A DNA stretch of 39,432 nt from Chthonomonas calidirosea (lineage in GTDB: Bacteria > Armatimonadota > Chthonomonadetes > Chthonomonadales > CAJBBX01). The DNA is taken from contig DYKI01000007.1 in the NCBI GenBank assembly GCA_020722705.1, positions 43,622-83,053 on the forward strand. Direction: 5' to 3'. A program made the position numbers and the translations under genes. Below the pieces are notes generated by a model that worked only from the letters and a program-made list of their open reading frames with translations, was not told where the DNA came from and made no database searches. This document shows, piece by piece, positions 1-8,643 of this stretch (position 1 is the stretch's first letter; each line of letters begins with the position of its first letter).

Positions 1-34
1 GGGGCGGCGGTATCGAAGAGCCCATACGGTCGTA

Positions 35-892
35 TCAGGCGAAGACGACGGTCTTGTTGCCATGCACGAGGATGCGGTCTTCGACATGCCACCGAACGGC
101 TCTCGCAAGGACGGTCCGCTCGATCTGGCGCCCAATGCGCCTGAGGTCCGCAACCTCCTGACGATGGTCAACGCGCTGCACATCCTGCTCGATGATCGGA
201 CCGGCATCGAGCTGCTCGGTGACGTAATGCGCCGTGGCTCCGATCAGCTTGACGCCCCGATCGTGTGCTTGATTGTACGGCTTGGCCCCGACGAACGCAG
301 GCAGGAAGCTATGGTGGATGTTGATGATCCGGTTGCGCCATTCCGCAACGAAGGCCGGCGAGAGAATCTGCATGTAACGGGCCAGGATCACGGCGTCAAT
401 GCCGTTCTTAAGGATCTCGCGATGCCTCTCTTCGGCTTCATGGTGGCGTCCCGGCGACACGGGGACGTGATGGAAGGGTACGCCCCACTGCGTGGCGACA
501 GCCTCAAGCTCCGGATGGTTGCCGATCACCATGGCGACGTCGGCACGAAGGTCGCCTGAGCGTTGCTGCCAGAGAAGCTCCAGGAGACAATGATCCTCAC
601 GCGAGACGAACACAGCCAGGCGTTTCCTGCGCGAGGCCGGTTCCAGCCTCCAGACCATATCGAATGGTGCAGCCACGCGCTCGGCAAAGCGCACCCGGAG
701 ATCATCGGCACGATCGGCGAACCCGGGCAGCTCGAAGTCAACCCGCATGAGGAACTGTCCGCCCCACGGATCGGTGGAGTGCTGGTCGGAGTGGACGATG
801 TTCGCTCCGCACTCAAACAGAAACCTCGCGATGGCAGCCACGATGCCAGGCCTATCCGAGCAGGAAACGAGCAGACGTCCACGACTTTTCAT
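35..892 (-). CDS. purU: Formyltetrahydrofolate deformylase PurU
   Basis: Hydrolyses 10-formyl-tetrahydrofolate to formate and tetrahydrofolate in the cytosol, supplying formate to purine synthesis and balancing one-carbon pools. The 285-residue product has an N-terminal ACT domain (about residues 3-80, beginning RGRLLVSCSDRPGIVAAIA). A formyltransferase-fold domain follows, with SREDHCLLELL, the loop NHPELEAVATQWGVPFHHVPV, and the catalytic stretch NIHHSFLPAFVGAKPYNQA followed by GATAHYVTEQLDAGPIIEQ. The Asn, His and Asp expected in this family are present. Length is normal for PurU. The start at 892 is chosen because GGAGGAA lies five bases upstream; a longer frame to 913 has no such site. 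It diverges from the DUF4091 gene at 1098. I see nothing unusual in it. Confidence 0.95.
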   Translation of the reverse strand: MKSRGRLLVSCSDRPGIVAAIARFLFECGANIVHSDQHSTDPWGGQFLMRVDFELPGFADRADDLRVRFAERVAAPFDMVWRLEPASRRKRLAVFVSREDHCLLELLWQQRSGDLRADVAMVIGNHPELEAVATQWGVPFHHVPVSPGRHHEAEERHREILKNGIDAVILARYMQILSPAFVAEWRNRIINIHHSFLPAFVGAKPYNQAHDRGVKLIGATAHYVTEQLDAGPIIEQDVQRVDHRQEVADLRRIGRQIERTVLARAVRWHVEDRILVHGNKTVVFA

Positions 893-960
893 AGTTCCTC
901 CGAGCCTCCGCAAGGACAGATCAGGCGACCTGACGTTAGACGCACCGAAACCGCGCCCCC

Positions 961-991
961 ATCCGTCCCATCCGTCCCATCCGTCCCATCC
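961..991. repeat. 9-bp tandem repeat (ATCCGTCCC)3
   Basis: Three perfect copies of ATCCGTCCC followed by a partial ATCC, preceded by CCCC. It lies in the roughly 200-bp divergent spacer between purU and the secreted DUF4091 gene, where promoters for both genes are expected. Copy-number change would alter promoter spacing rather than a reading frame. Confidence 0.85.
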
Positions 992-1025
992 AGAACCATA
1001 TCGAAACCCCGGCCCCAGAAGGATT

Positions 1026-1055
1026 CTGACGCATCGGCGGCCAATACTCTATATG
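1026..1055 (+). promoter_or_regulatory. Possible sigma70-type promoter for the DUF4091 gene
   Basis: CTGACG (1026-1031) and TATATG (1050-1055) are separated by 18 bases, placing a start site near 1062 and a leader of about 36 bases before the ATG at 1098. The match is partial (4/6 for the -35 box). It stands out mainly because the surroundings are GC-rich. Confidence 0.3.
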
Positions 1056-1097
1056 TTCTGTCGCACTACCTGCAGATCACGGAAAGGCCGGGCGAAC

Positions 1098-4000
1098 ATG
1101 CGAATGGTCCTATGGCTTGCCCTACCGGCACTGTGCTTCCCCCCACCCGCCATGCCGAGCCTCCCCGGCAACTGCACCACCGCATCCGTGGGACACGGCC
1201 GGAGCGAAGATCGGGCTGCGTCCAGGAGCCGGGCGACGCCCGTCCCGTGGCACCACCCGCTGTACCTTGGCAATGGAGGCATGTGGCGCCAACGGGCGTC
1301 GGTGGCTGTCCGCAATGGCGGCGCTCAGGCAATGTTGGGAACCACAGTCAGCATCAAGGTTGGCGCCGAACCCGGCAGTCTCGACATCGCCGGAGCGTCG
1401 GTCGCCGCGCTGCGGGTCTGCGACGAGCGCGGCGTGGAGATGCTTTATGCGGCAGCCGACCGCGAAGGCGCCCCCATCCGGAGCGGGGTCCTCAAGACCG
1501 GGATGAGCCTGACAATACCCGTCGAGTGCCGGCCGGGGGCCGAGGCGCGGTACTTTGTCTATTTCGACAATCCGTCGGCATGGGCTCCCCCTGACCATTT
1601 GGAAGGCACCGCCGAACTGCGCAACGGCGGTGTGGAACTCGGGAAGGGTGACACGCCTACCGGCTGGGTGCATGATGCCGCCGATGCGATGCATGTGGCG
1701 TCATGGGCATCGGACGAATCTCACTCCGGACGGCGCTCACTCAAGCTGAGTGTGGCCCGCGGCGCCGAGCATACGTGGATCTCGACACGTCAGAGCGGCA
1801 CCCATCTCTCTGCCGGCGGGCGGTACCGCATGACCGCATGGGTCAAGGCCGAGGGCGTGATCGGGTACGCCGGATGGTACATCCACATCGGCAACGCGAT
1901 GAACACGATGATGGAGGCGCCCATGCTCAGCGCAGGGGACGGCACCTTCGGGTGGAAGTCCGTGTCGCTGGAGTTCACGGTTCCTCAGGGCGCCGACAGG
2001 GCCGACCTGGGAACGGTCTTGCGAGGAACCGGCACGGCATGGTTCGACGACGTGTCGCTTGAGCGCCTTGACGGCGGCGAACCATACAGCATTCGCACCT
2101 TCGCGCCGGAGCGCCTCTCGCTGTCCTACGCGGGCGCCTCCGATCCGTGGCCTGACAAGATCAACGGCGATCATCCAACGTACCGAACTCCAATCCGTGT
2201 TGTGAACCTGGGCGACAGCCCTCGAAAGGGTCTCGTTTCGGTCGAAGCGTCCCATGTGCTTGGCCGTCTGCAAGGACGCATGTCCAGCCCCTCGGTTGCG
2301 GTGCGCCGAGGAAGCAGTACGCTGTCCTCATACCAGATTGGCGGCAGCCTGCTGTTCGAGGTGTCCGTGCCTGCTCGTTCATCGTTGACGACATATGCCT
2401 ACCCGACGCATGGGCCCTCACGCCAACGCGAGGCCGCGTCCGCGCGTCCGCCTGTCGAGTACGCTCCCAATCCTGCGGTGCCCGGAGGCATGAACCGCGC
2501 GTCGGCGCACGTCGCTCCGGCAGCCTATGCAGCGCTCATGTCCGGACCGCACAATCTTGCGCGCAATCCGGCTTTCGAACAAGGCGGCGACCTTCCGGCA
2601 AACTGGATCGGCGGAGCCGAAGGCGAGCGCCCGGCCAATACAGAGATGGGTGTCGTCGGGGGCGGCCTGTTCGGCAAGCGGTGTGTCAGGGTGTACGTCC
2701 CACATACGTCCAGGCCGGCCTGGACCGGTTGGCGGCAGGACGTTCCGGTCAAGCCCGGCCGCTCCTATCTCTTCGCAGCCTGGCTGCGCAGCGATGACCT
2801 TCGGGGCGGCGCCCAACTGCATGCCCACCTCCGGACCAAGACGGGTGACCTGGTGCAGCACAACGCCATGGTAAGCGCAGGCCCGGCCATCTCCGGCACG
2901 ACCGGCTGGACACTCCTGTCCGGCACGTTCCGGACACCAGACGACTGCAGCGTATTCCAGATGCACCTGACGATGCTCGCGACGGGCACCATCTGGCACG
3001 ATGGAGTGCTGCTTGCTGAAGTCGGCGAGGCTGAGACGCTCGCCATGCAGACGCGTGCTCGCTCGGCGGACGGTGTGGCCATGTGGCCCGTCAACCCCAT
3101 CGTGAAGGTGTTCCGTGAGGATCTCCCTCCGAGCGCCAGGGTCAAGCCCTGGGAGGCGGTGTGTGCGGGCAACGAATACGAGCCCGTCCAACTCGCTGTG
3201 CGCTCGAGCCGCGACATCCGGGACGCCCGTATCACAGTGGATCTGCCGCGATCAACGACGGGAGCCATCCTGCGCAATGTCCAGGTGGGTGTGGTCGGCT
3301 ACGTGCCTGTGGACGCCCCCACGAACTACTACAGCAGCACCACCCCGAGCTACTACCGTAGGGTGCCGACCGGCCCGGCCGGTTCCGACGGATGGGCCGG
3401 ATGGTGGCCCGATCCGATCCACCCAACCGACAGGCTGCACCTGCGCGCCAACGTAACCCAGCCCATCTGGGTCACGTTCCACGTGCCCGCGGGCGCTCGC
3501 CCCGGTGTCTACAAGGGATCAGTCCGCATCGTATCGCGATCGAAGCCCCTTGCCGCAGTCCCCGTCCATGTGCGGGTCCTTGGCTTCGACCTGCCGAAGC
3601 ACACCAGGTTCCGGGCCATCTACGATTGCCGTCAGTCGGGCCCGATGTGGCAAGTCGAAGGCATGACCGAACAGGAAGCCCGCGAGGCCTTCTGGCGATT
3701 CATGGCAGAGCGAAGGCTCTGTCCCGACACCGTCAAGCCCGAGCCGACATTCAGCTTCGCCAATGGGGTGGCCACCGCGGACTTCACACAGTTCGACCGC
3801 GCCGCGACGGTGTATTTCGACGAGCTCAAGTTCCCCCACGCCTATACGCCGTGGCATTTCTATCTTTTCGGCTGGGGTCATCTGCCCGGCGACAAGTTCG
3901 GCTTCCAGCCCTACGAAGGCGCGTATCCTTACGAGGGAGTGGACCGCACCAAGCTTCGGCCCGAGTACCGTCGGGCCTACCAGGCCTGCCTGAGGCTCTT

Positions 4001-4838
4001 CTGGGAGCATGTGAAATCGAAAGGATGGGCAGACCGGGTCGTCCTGTATATATCGGATGAGCCCCACGACCACATGCCCGGCATCGTCGCTCAGATGAAG
4101 GCGCTGTGCGACATGATCCACGAGGTGGATCGTGCCATACCCATCTACTGCAGCACGTGGCATCACCAACCCGAATGGGACGGCAAGCTCGACATTTGGG
4201 GAATCGGGCACTACGGCATCGTACCGGTCGAGAAGATGCGCGCCATCCGCGAAGGCGGAGCCCGCATGTGGTGGACCACAGACGGGCAGATGTGCACCGA
4301 TACGCCCTACTGCGCCATCGAGCGCCTCTTGCCCCACTATGCCTTCAAGTACGGGGCCGAGGGCTACGAGTTCTGGGGTGTGGACTGGCTGACCTACGAT
4401 CCCTATCAGTACGGTTGGCACGGCTTCCTGCCGCACGACTTCGGTCCCGGCCAGGCCAGGCAATACGTTCGCTACCCCAACGGAGACGGCTTCCTGGCCT
4501 ATCCTCCGGGTCCAGTGAAGCTTCGGCATGCCGTCACATCCATACGGCTCGAACAGGCTCGCGAAGGCGTCGAGGACTGGGAGTACCTAAGCATCCTGCG
4601 CAGCCTTGTGGACGAGGGCCGACGGAAAGGCACATCCGTGGCTGCAGGCGAGAGTGCGCTGCGAGAGGCTGCGGAGCTGGTCAGCTCGCCGTGCGAGATC
4701 GGTCGCTATTCGACACGCATCCTGCCGGAACCTGACCGAGTGCTCCGAGTGAAAGCCGCGGTTGGCGACGCAATCGCCCGAATGTCAAGGGAACTGCGGA
4801 AGGCGCCGCTTGAGCCGCCCGGCGGAAGGGCGAGATAG
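1098..4838 (+). CDS. Large secreted DUF4091/GH123-type glycoside hydrolase with carbohydrate-binding modules
   Basis: A 1246-residue exported protein. An N-terminal signal peptide (MRMVLWLALPALCFPPP) is followed by a beta-sandwich region (about 50-165). Two jelly-roll modules of carbohydrate-binding type come next: one near 172 (LRNGGVELGKGDTPTGW) and one near 485 (NLARNPAFEQGGDLPANWIGG). The GH123 N-terminal domain (about 670-860) and a TIM-barrel-like DUF4091 domain complete it. The barrel carries YISDEPHD with Asp987-Glu988, matching the adjacent Asp-Glu pair used in GH123 substrate-assisted hydrolysis of N-acetylhexosaminides. It ends with the DUF4091 signature GFLAYPPG...SIRLEQAREGVEDWEYL. 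Hexosaminidase activity is an inference from the family. The start at 1098 is preferred over the longer frame from 747 because it begins the signal peptide; GGAAAGG lies upstream. The upstream extension overlaps purU in antisense. Confidence 0.85.
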   Translation: MRMVLWLALPALCFPPPAMPSLPGNCTTASVGHGRSEDRAASRSRATPVPWHHPLYLGNGGMWRQRASVAVRNGGAQAMLGTTVSIKVGAEPGSLDIAGASVAALRVCDERGVEMLYAAADREGAPIRSGVLKTGMSLTIPVECRPGAEARYFVYFDNPSAWAPPDHLEGTAELRNGGVELGKGDTPTGWVHDAADAMHVASWASDESHSGRRSLKLSVARGAEHTWISTRQSGTHLSAGGRYRMTAWVKAEGVIGYAGWYIHIGNAMNTMMEAPMLSAGDGTFGWKSVSLEFTVPQGADRADLGTVLRGTGTAWFDDVSLERLDGGEPYSIRTFAPERLSLSYAGASDPWPDKINGDHPTYRTPIRVVNLGDSPRKGLVSVEASHVLGRLQGRMSSPSVAVRRGSSTLSSYQIGGSLLFEVSVPARSSLTTYAYPTHGPSRQREAASARPPVEYAPNPAVPGGMNRASAHVAPAAYAALMSGPHNLARNPAFEQGGDLPANWIGGAEGERPANTEMGVVGGGLFGKRCVRVYVPHTSRPAWTGWRQDVPVKPGRSYLFAAWLRSDDLRGGAQLHAHLRTKTGDLVQHNAMVSAGPAISGTTGWTLLSGTFRTPDDCSVFQMHLTMLATGTIWHDGVLLAEVGEAETLAMQTRARSADGVAMWPVNPIVKVFREDLPPSARVKPWEAVCAGNEYEPVQLAVRSSRDIRDARITVDLPRSTTGAILRNVQVGVVGYVPVDAPTNYYSSTTPSYYRRVPTGPAGSDGWAGWWPDPIHPTDRLHLRANVTQPIWVTFHVPAGARPGVYKGSVRIVSRSKPLAAVPVHVRVLGFDLPKHTRFRAIYDCRQSGPMWQVEGMTEQEAREAFWRFMAERRLCPDTVKPEPTFSFANGVATADFTQFDRAATVYFDELKFPHAYTPWHFYLFGWGHLPGDKFGFQPYEGAYPYEGVDRTKLRPEYRRAYQACLRLFWEHVKSKGWADRVVLYISDEPHDHMPGIVAQMKALCDMIHEVDRAIPIYCSTWHHQPEWDGKLDIWGIGHYGIVPVEKMRAIREGGARMWWTTDGQMCTDTPYCAIERLLPHYAFKYGAEGYEFWGVDWLTYDPYQYGWHGFLPHDFGPGQARQYVRYPNGDGFLAYPPGPVKLRHAVTSIRLEQAREGVEDWEYLSILRSLVDEGRRKGTSVAAGESALREAAELVSSPCEIGRYSTRILPEPDRVLRVKAAVGDAIARMSRELRKAPLEPPGGRAR

Positions 4839-4874
4839 CAGATTGAAGATGGCTCGGCCCTGGGAGGAACAACG

Positions 4875-6416
4875 ATGAACGGACTTGCCGGATCGGGAGG
4901 GATATTGGCCTCACTCGGTCTCGATGAGGACGCCCTGCTGCGAGCCTGTTTCACCGAGTCGCCCGTCGGCCAGAGCGTTACCCTGCCCGACGGCCGGCTG
5001 GCGCACGTCAACCGGGCCTTTGCGCATATGCTCGGGTACGAACCGCACGAGCTGGAGGGGCGCAACTACGCCGACATCACATTCCACGATGATCTGGCAT
5101 CGAGTGACGCCTGCGTTCGCGACCTGTTGGGCGGAGCCCAGGAGTGCTCGAGGTTCGAGAAGCGGTATCTATCCAAGCAGGGGAACATCGTATGGGGACT
5201 CGTCAACACGCGCGTCCATCGTGACGAGGCCGGTCGGCCCGTGTGTTTTCTGACGCACGTTGTAGATATCACCGAGATGAAGCGCATCGAAGAGGCGCAT
5301 CGGCACGAGCAGACGCAGGTTGAGACGATCCTTGCCGCAACGGCCGACGGCATACTCGCGGTGGACCGGCAGGGGCGCATCATGCACACCAGTCCGCGAT
5401 TCGCAGAACTGTGGCGCATCCCGCGCGAGCTGGTTGATGCCGGCGACGACGACACCCTGCTCAGCTTTGTCTTGGAGCAGCTCCGGGAACCCGAAGCGTT
5501 TCTCCGGCGCGTTCGCGAGCTGTACGACAGTTCTGACGAATCCTGGGATACGCTGGAGTTCCGAGACGGACGGGTGTTCGAGCGGTATTCGGCCCCCATG
5601 TTTCTCGACGGCGTGCCGGCAGGCAGAGTCTGGTCGTTCCGCGATATCACCGCGCGCCGTCGGATCGAGGAACGTCTCGTCGCGCGCAACCAGGAGATCG
5701 AGGCGCTCGTCCGGACCATCTCCCACGATATGCGCAGTCCCCTGTTGACGATCAAGGGGTTCGCATCCCTGCTCAAGGAGGACGCGCTTTCGCCCGATCG
5801 GTCGGCCATGCTCAATGACCTTGATCTCATTGAGGGCGCAACCGACCGCATGCTCCGTCTCCTTGACGATCTTCTCGACTACTGGAACCTCGGCCGAAGC
5901 ACGGAGCCCGTCGTCGAGACGCCGCTTCAACAGTTGGTCAGCGAAGCGCTCGACGTGGTCGGCTCTCTCTTATTGGAGCACGGTGTGTCTGTCAACGTCA
6001 GTGAGGCTCCCCTGTGGATTCCGGGACGACGACGGGAGCTGGTCAGGGTCTTCCAAAACCTGCTGGAGAACGCGTCCAAGTACACAGGGAACCAGTCCGA
6101 GCCCCAGGTGACTGTGGGCTGGGATGCTATCGCTCGGGAGACCGCGCACATACGCATACCATCGGAAGCGATAGCCTCCGCACAGCAGTATGTGGTGTGG
6201 GTCAAGGACAACGGTGCGGGTTTCGAGCCGCATGCGAAGGAGAGACTCTTCCTGCCCTTCGAACGTCTGCACCGGTCCGAGCCCGGCTCGGGCCTTGGAC
6301 TGGCCGGCGTTCGCCGCGTGGTCGAGTCTCATGGCGGCCTCCTGTGGGGCGAGTCCGATGGCCCAGGCCGCGGCGCATGTTTCAGCCTATGGCTGCCGGG
6401 ATCGCGAATCCCGTGA
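4875..6416 (+). CDS. PAS-PAS sensor histidine kinase, no transmembrane segment
   Basis: A 513-residue soluble kinase. PAS domain 1 spans about residues 25-135 (FTESPVGQSVTLPDGRLAHVN, ending in the linker VVDITEMKRIEEAH). PAS domain 2 spans about 145-265 (ATADGILAVDRQGRIMHTS, ending WSFRDITARRRIEERL). The HisKA helix carries the phospho-acceptor His284 in TISHDMRSPLLTIKGFASLL. The ATPase domain has an N box (FQNLLENASKYTG), a G1 box (VKDNGAGFEPHAKERLFLPFERLH) and a G2 box (GSGLGLAGVRRVVESHGG). The start has GGGAGGAAC upstream. It begins 36 bp after the DUF4091 gene and may be co-transcribed with it. No response regulator is adjacent, so its partner is encoded elsewhere. The bound ligand or cofactor of the PAS domains cannot be read from the sequence. 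Confidence 0.9.
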   Translation: MNGLAGSGGILASLGLDEDALLRACFTESPVGQSVTLPDGRLAHVNRAFAHMLGYEPHELEGRNYADITFHDDLASSDACVRDLLGGAQECSRFEKRYLSKQGNIVWGLVNTRVHRDEAGRPVCFLTHVVDITEMKRIEEAHRHEQTQVETILAATADGILAVDRQGRIMHTSPRFAELWRIPRELVDAGDDDTLLSFVLEQLREPEAFLRRVRELYDSSDESWDTLEFRDGRVFERYSAPMFLDGVPAGRVWSFRDITARRRIEERLVARNQEIEALVRTISHDMRSPLLTIKGFASLLKEDALSPDRSAMLNDLDLIEGATDRMLRLLDDLLDYWNLGRSTEPVVETPLQQLVSEALDVVGSLLLEHGVSVNVSEAPLWIPGRRRELVRVFQNLLENASKYTGNQSEPQVTVGWDAIARETAHIRIPSEAIASAQQYVVWVKDNGAGFEPHAKERLFLPFERLHRSEPGSGLGLAGVRRVVESHGGLLWGESDGPGRGACFSLWLPGSRIP

Positions 6417-6559
6417 AACTGACGCCCGAACCCGCAGGTGCGAATGTCGTCCTCGACATATGCCCTCCGTCCGCCCACACACCAGAATAAGCCAGTGAAG
6501 GACACCATTGTAGGACGATCGTGGGAGCATGAAGGAGCCAACTTGGCGCACTGTGCCTC

Positions 6560-6913
6560 GTGGCGTTGCCGGCGGTTGCCGCCTTCGCCGTTGCGGCTCG
6601 CTCGGAGACCGTAACGCTGCAGGTCGCACCTTCGGCGCTCCAGATTGGAGCGGTCCGGAGCGGGAGCGTCACCGCTCACGTGGGCATTCCCTACAGCGTC
6701 GTGGACACCGCGACGGTCACGTTGAATGGCGTTCCCGCTTCGGGATGTTCTGCCGACGACCGGGGTGAACTGGTCGGCGAGTTCCCTGAGGGCGCCGTTG
6801 GGCCGACCGTCGGTCCACCTACAGCGACAATGAGCCTCGAAGGAGTGACCAAGGCGGGCGTGCCGTTCTCCGGATCATGCACGGTTCGCGCACCGGTCTT
6901 CAAGGGTAAGTGA
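6560..6913 (+). CDS. Small secreted hypothetical protein (start uncertain, possible 5' frameshift)
   Basis: I do not recognise this 117-residue protein. As opened from GTG at 6560 it starts inside a hydrophobic stretch (VALPAVAAFAVAARS) and continues as a Thr/Val/Gly-rich, probably beta-stranded domain with two cysteines (near residues 63 and 106) that could form a disulphide. Upstream in the same frame the codons read LGALCLVALPAVAAF, a better signal peptide core, but TGA at 6530 closes that frame. The nearest ATG with a Shine-Dalgarno-like site (GGGAGC, ATG at 6529) is in another frame. A one-base shift between 6529 and 6545 would join that ATG to the signal peptide, so either this is a frameshifted gene or it uses a weak internal start. 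Confidence 0.5.
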   Translation: MALPAVAAFAVAARSETVTLQVAPSALQIGAVRSGSVTAHVGIPYSVVDTATVTLNGVPASGCSADDRGELVGEFPEGAVGPTVGPPTATMSLEGVTKAGVPFSGSCTVRAPVFKGK

Positions 6914-6932
6914 CGCTTTAGACGGCGCGGCA

Positions 6933-6953
6933 ACTGAAGGCTGAAGGCTGCGC
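6933..6953. repeat. Short heptanucleotide repeat (GCTGAAG-type)
   Basis: Three 7-bp units ACTGAAG, GCTGAAG, GCTGCGC lie between two convergent genes. The same heptamer series occurs inside the coding sequence at 8494-8535, so this appears to be a dispersed simple-sequence element. Confidence 0.6.
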
Positions 6954-6993
6954 CGCCCTGTCCACCGGCCGGGGCTGGCCGCCGTCCTCCCGC

Positions 6994-8643
6994 TTACGGG
7001 GACGGCGATGGCGCTTTCAGTGCATCGAGTTTCCGGGCTGCCTCGTCGAACTGACGCACGGCCTCCTGGCGAAGCAGCGAAGCCTCCTTGTCGTCCGATT
7101 CGGCCTGGGTCTCCAGGTGGCTCAGGTACGCTGCCGCGGCTTGGGCGAGAAGGGAGGCGGCCTGCAGCATGGAGTTCTGCACTGCCGCGTAGCGGGAGGG
7201 GATCGGAGTGGCGGTCAGGCAATCGGCGATCGCCACAGCGCTCGTACGGCAGGCATCGGCCGCCTTGTGGCTCTCCTCACGACTCCGTGTCCCGTTCAGC
7301 ATGTCGCGGCGTATGACGATCAGCCGTCCTACGATATCGCGCGCTCCGGCGTCGAGCAACGCGCACACCTCGGCATAGGCAGACGCATAGAGCGTCTCAT
7401 CGCCGCCGCCGACGAGCTTGTGGGCTTCGGTCATTTCGGCAGCGACATCGGAGCAGCGAAGCGCTTGCGCCCGCATCCGGGCCATCCTGAGCCGAGGCAG
7501 CGGGTTCTTCGGGTCGGCATCCTGAGCCGCTTTGTAGGCTGCCTCGGCCTCGGCGGTCCTGGTCTGGCTCCAGTAGGCATCACCAAGGGCTACGTGATTG
7601 GCCGGGTTGCCCGGCTCCAGTCGGATAGCCTCCCTGTACGCGTCCAGCGCCTCTGCAACCTGCCCCATGTCGAGGTAACCGTCGCCCAGAAGGCGGCGAA
7701 GCCCGGCATCGGCGGGACAGATCAGGAGCGCTCGCGCGGCTTCGTCTCTGGCCGACTCGGTCCAGCCGCGCAGGCGCAGAGCCACAACCAGTTCACGCCT
7801 GAGTTTCGCCTCCCTGGGTCGTTCCGTGATCGCCTTGCGCAGCGTCAGGATGAGGTTGGCCGTGTCGCCCGAACGTCTGAAACGGTCCACAAGTATGTCG
7901 GCGGCCGTCGGCGCGTTCTGATCGGCAGGGTTCGTCGGCTGCTGAGGCTTCTGGTCGGCCTTGGCCGGTTCGGACTTGGGCTCGCCTGACTTGGCCACAT
8001 TGGCCGGAGCAACGGGCGGTGCGGCCATGATTCTCGGCACCAGCGCTCCAACATGGGCATGGATCGCTTCCAACAACTGCGACTTGCGGTCACGCGACTT
8101 GTATGGGACCAGCGCCGCATTGAAGAAGGTACTCCACGCCGAGTTTCCGATGCGCACGTGCATCCCGGCCTGGGCGCCGATGCCTTCGCGAGTGCGACTC
8201 GCCGTCACCTGCACCAAGTACACCGCACCGATCGCCTCGGCGACCTTCCGAGCTGCCGCATCCGACAGGTATGCCGCAACGTCATCCCTGGTCAGCCGTC
8301 CAGCTTCCAGCGCCGCCTTGACGCGCGCTTCCTCGGGGCTGTAGAGGACCACCGTGTAGCGCCCGGCTTCCTGCACCGATCGCGCAAGGAAGTACCCCAT
8401 GTCCACGAACTCGGCTCGCCGATCGGTAGGGCCGGGCTGCGACACGACCATCAGAAGCGGCTTGTCGTTTCTTCCGGCGGTGTTCTGGGCCGACGTGAAG
8501 GCTGAAGACTGAAGGCTGAGGGCCGAAGATTGAACAGGAGAAGCACAGATTGCGGCAGCGGCCGCGAGTGCGATGAGGACCGAGCGCAGCAACGCACGGT
8601 ACTCGATCGGACGGATGGAACGGAAGAGCCGGGGAGCATTCAT
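6994..8643 (-). CDS. Exported TPR-repeat protein
   Basis: A 549-residue protein with an N-terminal signal peptide or membrane anchor (YRALLRSVLIALAAAAAICAS). A globular domain follows (about 60-200; PLLMVVSQPGPTDRRAEFVDMGYFLARSV, then YLVQVTAS), resembling a periplasmic nucleotide-independent sensor or assembly domain without a family I can name. A Lys/Pro/Gln-rich linker (about 215-245) leads to at least three tetratricopeptide repeats (about 265-390), for example AEALDAYREAIRLEPGNPANHVALGDAYW. The C-terminal region is alpha-helical. Its ATG overlaps the TGA of the upstream zinc-ribbon/TPR gene by three bases, so the two are translationally coupled. A heptanucleotide repeat encodes the Ser/Gln-rich stretch just after the signal peptide. 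Function unknown; TPRs suggest protein-protein interaction at the envelope. Confidence 0.75.
   Translation of the reverse strand: MNAPRLFRSIRPIEYRALLRSVLIALAAAAAICASPVQSSALSLQSSAFTSAQNTAGRNDKPLLMVVSQPGPTDRRAEFVDMGYFLARSVQEAGRYTVVLYSPEEARVKAALEAGRLTRDDVAAYLSDAAARKVAEAIGAVYLVQVTASRTREGIGAQAGMHVRIGNSAWSTFFNAALVPYKSRDRKSQLLEAIHAHVGALVPRIMAAPPVAPANVAKSGEPKSEPAKADQKPQQPTNPADQNAPTAADILVDRFRRSGDTANLILTLRKAITERPREAKLRRELVVALRLRGWTESARDEAARALLICPADAGLRRLLGDGYLDMGQVAEALDAYREAIRLEPGNPANHVALGDAYWSQTRTAEAEAAYKAAQDADPKNPLPRLRMARMRAQALRCSDVAAEMTEAHKLVGGGDETLYASAYAEVCALLDAGARDIVGRLIVIRRDMLNGTRSREESHKAADACRTSAVAIADCLTATPIPSRYAAVQNSMLQAASLLAQAAAAYLSHLETQAESDDKEASLLRQEAVRQFDEAARKLDALKAPSPSP
8494..8535. repeat. 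Heptanucleotide repeat inside a coding sequence
   Basis: Six degenerate 7-bp units (CGTGAAG, GCTGAAG, ACTGAAG, GCTGAGG, GCCGAAG, ATTGAAC) lie in the post-signal-peptide region of the TPR gene and encode its Ser/Gln-rich segment. Gain or loss of one unit shifts the frame. Confidence 0.75.

Noticed and set aside
3519..4529. Long antisense frames over the DUF4091 gene (also 2418-3191)
   Set aside because: High-GC codon bias opens antisense frames; they lack domains and ribosome sites, while the plus-strand protein is continuous and recognisable.
6980..7007. CGCCGTCC/GGACGGCG hairpin between convergent genes as a bidirectional terminator
   Set aside because: It has an 8-bp stem but overlaps the stop codon of the TPR gene and has no T-tract on either side, so support is too weak to list.
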